Below are positions 59,144-64,000 of a stretch of 64,000 bases of DNA, piece by piece (the first letter of the stretch is position 1; every line of letters begins with the position of its first letter). The position numbers and the translations under genes are program-made. Origin of the DNA: JAAZKA01 sp034926225 (GTDB lineage: Bacteria > Bacillota > Clostridia > Oscillospirales > QAMX01); NCBI GenBank assembly GCA_034926225.1, contig JAYFRF010000001.1, positions 1 through 64,000 of the forward strand. The letters run 5' to 3'. The notes under the pieces are model-generated. The model was not told the origin of the DNA, did not search any database, and was given only the letters and a program-made list of their open reading frames with translations.

Positions 59144-59702
59144 GCATGGCGCGCTGATCGTCTTCACGGGGCCGTCCGGCGTCGGAAAAGGCACCGTCCT
59201 CGATGCTCTTGAAGCGTCCGGTTCCCGGTTCTTTCGCTCCGTTTCCGCGACTACCCGCGAGCCCCGTCCAGGTGAAATCGATCACGGCGCGTATTACTTC
59301 CTTACCATACCGGAATTTCGTAATTTAATTGAAACGGATCAGCTTTTAGAATACGCCGAATATCTCGGTCAGTATTACGGCACACCCGCCGCACCTGTCG
59401 ATGAAGCGCTCGCGGCAGGACGTGACGTCATCCTCGAGATCGAGGTGCAGGGGGCGCTGCAAATCCGCGCCAAACGTCCGGATGCCGTTCTCGTTTTCCT
59501 GATGCCTCCCTCCATGGAGGAGCTGGAGCGCAGACTCCGCAAGCGCGGCACCGAATCGGAGGATAAAATCCGGAAGAGACTTGCCAAGGCAACGTCCGAA
59601 TGCGCCATGTCCGACGCTTTCGACTATAAAATCATCAGCGATGTGCCGGAAATTGCCGCCGCAAGACTCGCGGAAATTATCCGTGCCGCACGCCGTAAAT
59701 AA
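59130..59702 (+). CDS. gmk: Guanylate kinase
   Basis: 190 aa. P-loop GPSGVGKGT at 14-22, SATTREPRPGEIDHGAYYF (GMP-binding), and EIEVQGALQIR. Phosphorylates GMP to GDP, essential for GTP supply. AGGAGGAT overlaps the remA end, so the gene is translated from within the RemA sequence. Confidence 0.96.
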   Translation: MSTLEHGALIVFTGPSGVGKGTVLDALEASGSRFFRSVSATTREPRPGEIDHGAYYFLTIPEFRNLIETDQLLEYAEYLGQYYGTPAAPVDEALAAGRDVILEIEVQGALQIRAKRPDAVLVFLMPPSMEELERRLRKRGTESEDKIRKRLAKATSECAMSDAFDYKIISDVPEIAAARLAEIIRAARRK

Positions 59703-59728
59703 CCATTACTGAAAGGAAGCTACCCCCT

Positions 59729-59956
59729 ATGATGATAGATCCTAATGTCACTGCCCTGCTTGCCAAAATTCCGAACCGCTATATGATCGTCAACGTGGCC
59801 GCCGCCCGCGCCCGCGATATTTCCCAGCAGGCCGAAGACGAGGAGCTTTACCTCGATGATAAGCCGGTTACCCTCGCCTTAAGAGAAATTGCCGAGGGAA
59901 AGCTGCATATCGTCCCCAAAATCGAGGAGGAAAAGGAAGAGAACGCAGCAAAATAA
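59729..59956 (+). CDS. rpoZ: RNA polymerase omega subunit
   Basis: 75 aa. Reads MMIDPNVTALLAKIPNRYMIVNVAAARAR, shortened to IPNRYMIVNVAAARARDIS, then KPVTLALREIAEGKLHI, the omega pattern. GAAAGGAAGC upstream. Small subunit that helps assemble beta-prime. Follows gmk as in most Firmicutes. Confidence 0.93.
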   Translation: MMIDPNVTALLAKIPNRYMIVNVAAARARDISQQAEDEELYLDDKPVTLALREIAEGKLHIVPKIEEEKEENAAK

Positions 59957-59993
59957 ACGCGCGATGCGAGTCTTCTTCCGATAACATGCCCGA

Positions 59994-62426
59994 ATGAACG
60001 TTAAGGTGGCAAGTGTCGCGGTGAATGTGCAGAGTATCGCGGCGGATAAACGATACGATTACCTTGTACCAAACACACTGGGCAGTGATATCGTGCCGGG
60101 TGTGCGCGTTCTTGTGCCTTTCGGACGGGGGAATCGGCATCTTGAAGCGATGGTTCTCTCGATAACGGAAACCAAGGAAGACCGGCAGTTGAAATATATC
60201 ATTACGGCGCTGGACGAAAAGCCGGTGCTAGACCGCGATATGCTCAAGCTTGCCATTCACATGCGCAATCGCGTCTTTTGCCCCCTCTACACGATCGTTC
60301 ACGCGATGCTTCCCGCGGGCTACTGGTTCAGCGTCGAGACGACCTTCCGTCCCGCGCCCGATGTGACGCTGGAAGAGGCCGTCGATTCGATGATCCTGAT
60401 TGATGGCTCCAAACCCGTTATTGAAAAGATTTTCGCCGCGAGCGGCCCGGTTACCCTGAAAATGCTGCAAAAGGCGCTGAAGGATGCCCCCGTTGTCGCC
60501 ACCGTATCGACGATGATCCAAAAGCGGCTCCTGACTTCCGACGAAACGGTCCGTACCCGTACGACTGAACGGACCGCAAAGCTTTATAGTCTCGCTCCCG
60601 GTGCCGAGGAACTGCCGCTGCGCTCTCCCCAGCAAAAAGAGGTTGTGCGGTTCTTGCGTCAGACCGATCAGGCGGCTTATAAGGAAATAAATTATTACAC
60701 AGGCGTCAGTGAAAATGTCGTCCGCACCCTAGCGCGAAACGGTGTCGTCGAGTGTGAGACCGTTGAGGTCTCCGCGCTTAACCGAAATGTCGACTACGAT
60801 CCCGTGCCGATTGAGCTGACCGAGGAGCAGTCCGCCGTCGCGAAAGGACTCTGTGATATTTTCAATCAATGCCGTTACGCGACAGCCCTTCTGCGCGGCG
60901 TTACCGGAAGCGGTAAAACGCTTGTCTACATGGAGCTCATTACGAAGGTGCTGTCCGACGACGAAGGTGTGATCCTGCTCGTCCCGGAAATCGCTCTCAC
61001 ACCGCAGCTAACCGACCGCTTCTACCGACAGTTCGGCAGCACGGTGGCCGTTCTGCACAGCGCTCTGTCTGTCGGCGACCGCTACGATACCTGGCAGCGT
61101 ATCCGCAGCGGAAAATGCAGAGTCGTCATCGGTACCCGCTCCGCCGTTTTCGCGCCGGTGAAGAATCTCGGCGTGATCATCATCGATGAAGAGCACGAGC
61201 ATACCTACAAATCGGACGCCGCACCCCGGTATCATGCCCGCGAGGTGGCTCAGTACCGCTGCTTCCGCCGCGATACGCTTCTCGTTCTCGGTTCGGCGAC
61301 GCCTTCGGTCACCTCCGCTTACTACGCCGAAACCGGCGTCTATGAAAGCTTCGTCCTCCGCCGCCGCTATGGTGAAGCCATGCTGCCGGAAGCCATCATA
61401 TCCGATATCCGTGAAGCCTACCGCCAGGGCTATACAGGCACGCTCGGGCCGGAGCTGCTGTCGCATTTACAGCAGACCCTCTCGCGCGGCGAGCAGGCAA
61501 TTCTCTTTCTCAACCGGCGCGGCAGCGCCCGTCAGCTTCTGTGTATGGAGTGCGGGCAGAGTATAAAATGTAAAAATTGCAGTGTCGCGATGTCCTATCA
61601 CGCTGCAAACGGCCGTCTGATCTGCCACCAATGCGGCTACTCGATCAAACGTCCCGATATCTGTCCGTCCTGCAGCCATGCCGCACTTGTGGAACGTGGT
61701 TCCGGAACGCAGGCAGTAGAGCGTGAACTCCTTGAGCGCTTCCCCAAACTGCGCGTTTTGCGTATGGATTCCGATACCACCGGCGGCAGCCGATCGCACG
61801 GCGATATCCTGAACGCGTTCGGCGATCAGGAAGCGGACGTTCTGATCGGTACACAGATGGTCGCCAAGGGGTTGGATTTTGAAAATGTGACGCTTGTTGG
61901 CGTTATCGATGCGGATACCTCTCTTTATAGCGGCGATTATGCCGCCGCCGAAGAAACCTTCTCTCTGATTACCCAGGTCATCGGCCGCGCGGGGCGTGGA
62001 TTGAAATATGGATACGCTGTTATCCAGACCGCAGCGCCAAAATCCGACGTAATTCTTGCCGCTGCCAAGCAGGACTATGAGCGCTTTTACAGGGAAGAAA
62101 TCGCCCTTCGTCAGGCTTTAAGGCAGCCTCCGTTTTTCGTCATGATACAGTTTTTTCTATCGGGGCCGCTTGACGAGAATGTGTATATGGCAGCCGTGCG
62201 CCTGCGGGATATCGCTTCACGCGCATTAAGCGTTTGTAAGATAAAAGGCGATCTGCTGGGCCCCGCCGCCGCACCGATTCAGCGCCTGAACAACCGATAC
62301 CGTTATACGCTCACCGTACGCTGCAAAGAGCATGAAAACATGCGCGTTTTTATCGGGGAAACGCTCCGTGAGTTTAATAGCGACCCCAAATGCCGCGGCG
62401 TCTCCATCTACGCCGATATGCTTTGA
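59994..62426 (+). CDS. priA: Primosomal replication protein N' (PriA helicase)
   Basis: 810 aa. N-terminal 3'BD-like domain (VPNTLGSDIVPGVRVLVPFGRG), Walker A GVTGSGKT at about 302-309, DEEH box (IIIDEEHEHTYK), then the zinc-binding cysteines (CMECGQSIKCKNC and CHQCGYSIKRPDICPSC), and the helicase C motifs GTQMVAKGLDFE and QVIGRAGRG. Restarts stalled replication forks. The ribosome site before the ATG is weak (little better than AACATG); the start is set by family alignment. Confidence 0.96.
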   Translation: MNVKVASVAVNVQSIAADKRYDYLVPNTLGSDIVPGVRVLVPFGRGNRHLEAMVLSITETKEDRQLKYIITALDEKPVLDRDMLKLAIHMRNRVFCPLYTIVHAMLPAGYWFSVETTFRPAPDVTLEEAVDSMILIDGSKPVIEKIFAASGPVTLKMLQKALKDAPVVATVSTMIQKRLLTSDETVRTRTTERTAKLYSLAPGAEELPLRSPQQKEVVRFLRQTDQAAYKEINYYTGVSENVVRTLARNGVVECETVEVSALNRNVDYDPVPIELTEEQSAVAKGLCDIFNQCRYATALLRGVTGSGKTLVYMELITKVLSDDEGVILLVPEIALTPQLTDRFYRQFGSTVAVLHSALSVGDRYDTWQRIRSGKCRVVIGTRSAVFAPVKNLGVIIIDEEHEHTYKSDAAPRYHAREVAQYRCFRRDTLLVLGSATPSVTSAYYAETGVYESFVLRRRYGEAMLPEAIISDIREAYRQGYTGTLGPELLSHLQQTLSRGEQAILFLNRRGSARQLLCMECGQSIKCKNCSVAMSYHAANGRLICHQCGYSIKRPDICPSCSHAALVERGSGTQAVERELLERFPKLRVLRMDSDTTGGSRSHGDILNAFGDQEADVLIGTQMVAKGLDFENVTLVGVIDADTSLYSGDYAAAEETFSLITQVIGRAGRGLKYGYAVIQTAAPKSDVILAAAKQDYERFYREEIALRQALRQPPFFVMIQFFLSGPLDENVYMAAVRLRDIASRALSVCKIKGDLLGPAAAPIQRLNNRYRYTLTVRCKEHENMRVFIGETLREFNSDPKCRGVSIYADML

Positions 62427-62467
62427 TTTTACTCCGCAATTTCCAATGCAAAGGAAGGTTTTATATC

Positions 62468-62944
62468 ATGGCGATACGCAATATTGTCAAGCGCGGAGAC
62501 CCCACGCTTGCAAAGCACTCCCGCGAGGTAACCGAATTCGACGTCCGTCTGCATACGCTGCTCAACGACATGCTCGACACGCTGCATAAGAGCCACGGCG
62601 TCGGCATCGCAGCTCCGCAGGTCGGGGTACTGCGCCGTGCCGTGATCGTCGAACCCCCGGATCAAGCGCCCCTAGAGCTGATTAACCCTGAGATCCTCTC
62701 CGCCGAGGGAGAAGAAGAAGGGCAGGAAGGCTGTCTAAGCGTTCCGGGCGTATGGGGTGTCGTGAAGCGCCCCTCAAAGATTACCTGCCGTGCGCAGGAT
62801 CGCAATGGAAAGCGTTTTACGTTCTCCGCTACCGGCTATTCGGCACGTATCGTGTGCCATGAAACCGATCACTTGGACGGCATTCTATTCACTGACAAGG
62901 TTGAATACTACGTCGATGAAGACGGGGAGACACCGCAGAAATGA
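62468..62944 (+). CDS. def: Peptide deformylase
   Basis: 158 aa. Motif 1 GVGIAAPQVG at 44-53, motif 2 EGCLSVPG with Cys89, motif 3 HETDHLDG with His131, Glu132 and His135 holding the Fe or Ni ion. Removes N-terminal formyl from Met. AAAGGAAGG precedes the ATG. The stop overlaps fmt as ATGA. Confidence 0.96.
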   Translation: MAIRNIVKRGDPTLAKHSREVTEFDVRLHTLLNDMLDTLHKSHGVGIAAPQVGVLRRAVIVEPPDQAPLELINPEILSAEGEEEGQEGCLSVPGVWGVVKRPSKITCRAQDRNGKRFTFSATGYSARIVCHETDHLDGILFTDKVEYYVDEDGETPQK

Positions 62945-63882
62945 AAGTCTTATTCATGGGAACGCCTGATTTTGCCGTACCGTCGCTTGAAGCACTCTGC
63001 GAAGAAGGGCATACGGTCGTCGGCGTACTGACCCAGCCGGATCGTCCTAAGGACCGCGGAATGAAGCTTGCTTTCTCCGCCGTCAAGGAAGCCGCCATCC
63101 GACATAATCTCCCTATTTATCAGCCGGATACGCTCCGTGACCGCGCTATTTTACCTCTGTTGGAGGAAATCAGCCCGGATATCATCGTCGTCGTCGCCTA
63201 CGGTAAGCTCCTGCCCGGCTATGTCCGCCGCTTCCCGAGATACGGCTGCGTCAACGTCCACGGCTCGCTTCTGCCGAAGTATCGCGGCGCAGGCCCCATT
63301 CAGGCAGCAATCATGAACGGCGATACCGAAACCGGTGTGACTACAATGATCATGGCACGCGAGATTGACTCGGGCGATATGCTTTTGAAGGCATCTACGC
63401 CGATTTACCCGGATGATACCGCTCAAACCGTGCATGACCGCCTAATGAGGCTCGGCGCCGATACGCTGATCAAAACGATTGCGAAAATTGAGGACGGCAC
63501 CATCGTCCGTATCCCTCAAAACGATGCCGACGCAACCTTTGCGCCGATGCTCTCCCGTGAGGATGGCCGTATGGACTGGACGCTGCCCGCCGCCACGCTC
63601 TATAACCGCGCGCGCGGTATGACGCCGTGGCCCGGCTCGTTTACCTATGTCGGGAGCACAGTCCTAAAGCTTGCCGATATTCGTCCCGGCGCCCTTGTTT
63701 CGGACGCCGCACCCGGTGCCGTGATCCTGTCAAACGGCATGCTCCACGTCGTCTGCGGAGACAAAAACACCTTGGCGATCGGGAAGATCCAGCCTGCCGG
63801 AAAGCGCATGACGCCTGTCGCCGATTATCTGCGCGGCAACACGCTGCCCGCAAAGTTTGACGCTGCCCCGGCGCTCGAATAA
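62941..63882 (+). CDS. fmt: Methionyl-tRNA formyltransferase
   Basis: 313 aa. MKVLFMGTPDFAVPSLEAL start, HGSLLPKYRGAGPIQAA motif with the catalytic His, and TGVTTMIMAREIDSGDML. Adds formyl from 10-formyl-THF to initiator Met-tRNA. C-terminal OB-like domain from about 210. ATGA overlap with def. Confidence 0.96.
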   Translation: MKVLFMGTPDFAVPSLEALCEEGHTVVGVLTQPDRPKDRGMKLAFSAVKEAAIRHNLPIYQPDTLRDRAILPLLEEISPDIIVVVAYGKLLPGYVRRFPRYGCVNVHGSLLPKYRGAGPIQAAIMNGDTETGVTTMIMAREIDSGDMLLKASTPIYPDDTAQTVHDRLMRLGADTLIKTIAKIEDGTIVRIPQNDADATFAPMLSREDGRMDWTLPAATLYNRARGMTPWPGSFTYVGSTVLKLADIRPGALVSDAAPGAVILSNGMLHVVCGDKNTLAIGKIQPAGKRMTPVADYLRGNTLPAKFDAAPALE

Positions 63883-63906
63883 AACAAGGGGAGGAGGATT
63901 TTTTTC

Positions 63907-64000
63907 ATGGAAAAACGCACTGTCAGTGCGCGGGATACCGCCCTCGAGGTTCTGCTTGCCTTACGCCACGGTGCATGGTCGGACGAGGCGCTTGACCACG
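63907..64000 (+). CDS. rsmB: 16S rRNA (cytosine-C5)-methyltransferase RsmB, N-terminal fragment
   Basis: The frame from ATG 63907 (GGGGAGGAGG upstream) reads MEKRTVSARDTALEVLLALR and continues to the window end; it matches the NusB-like RNA-binding start of RsmB/Sun. The call is supported by gene order after fmt. Only about 31 residues are present. Confidence 0.75.
   Translation, partial: MEKRTVSARDTALEVLLALRHGAWSDEALDH

Noticed and set aside
1..64000. Prophage, plasmid, IS element, rRNA or tRNA genes
   Set aside because: No transposase, integrase with complete motifs, terminase, replication protein, rRNA or cloverleaf was seen on either strand.

Overview
The window looks like a chromosomal segment of a spore-forming, Gram-positive-type bacterium of the class Clostridia, probably close to Oscillospiraceae or Ruminococcaceae. 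This rests on a complete spoIIIAA-AH sporulation operon, the cdaA-ybbR and yicC-remA-gmk-rpoZ-priA-def-fmt-rsmB gene orders, strong AGGAGG-type ribosome binding sites, sigma-A promoters with 17-bp spacers, and moderate-to-high GC coding sequence. I see no rRNA, tRNA, CRISPR array, phage module or intact insertion sequence.

Layout: (1) 1-7.7 kb: SRAP protein, galactokinase, a MarR-controlled heterodimeric ABC exporter on the minus strand, and a membrane diguanylate cyclase. (2) 7.7-14.2 kb, minus strand: carbohydrate ABC uptake operon (two permeases and a lipoprotein), followed by its own YesM/YesN-type two-component pair. (3) 14.3-19.8 kb, minus strand: PucR-like regulator, FtsE, FtsX, coiled-coil M23 peptidase and S41 protease, a cell-separation operon. 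(4) 20-22.2 kb: a glycosyltransferase fused to a CsaB-type pyruvyl transferase. (5) 22.3-23.8 kb: an ECF sigma operon with anti-sigma factor and two unknown small proteins. (6) 23.8-30 kb, minus strand: class A PBP, CapA-like lipoprotein, CAP-domain protein and a sialic-acid-lyase-like aldolase. (7) 30-34.8 kb: small membrane protein, SGNH hydrolase, an AT-rich methyltransferase preceded by a possible attenuator, a second ECF sigma/anti-sigma pair, and an HTH protein with a repeat-built beta-solenoid. (8) 34.8-46.6 kb, minus strand: an OmpR-type regulator, histidine kinase and GerMN lipoprotein, then MetY, RlmA, and a sugar/polysaccharide cluster (ROK kinase, DUF4432 epimerase, two deacetylase-like proteins, a large beta-propeller protein). 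(9) 46.7-64 kb, plus strand: DacF-type carboxypeptidase, spoIIIA operon, cdaA-ybbR, RseC-like, DUF5685, a J-domain protein, a membrane protein, and the yicC to rsmB housekeeping block, cut off by the window end.

The common theme is the cell envelope: peptidoglycan synthesis (PBP1A), trimming (DacF, M23, S41 with FtsEX), surface polysaccharide (GT-CsaB, deacetylases), c-di-AMP synthesis, and several envelope-type regulators (two ECF systems and two two-component systems). The most interesting points are a regulator-kinase-GerMN lipoprotein trio resembling actinobacterial MtrAB-LpqB, divergent from a carboxypeptidase gene; a leader peptide with competing hairpins in front of a probably transferred methyltransferase; an HTH-beta-solenoid regulator with two identically built operator-like sites exactly 30 bp apart; and the GT4-CsaB fusion. 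All functional calls come from reading motifs and gene context. No database search was possible.
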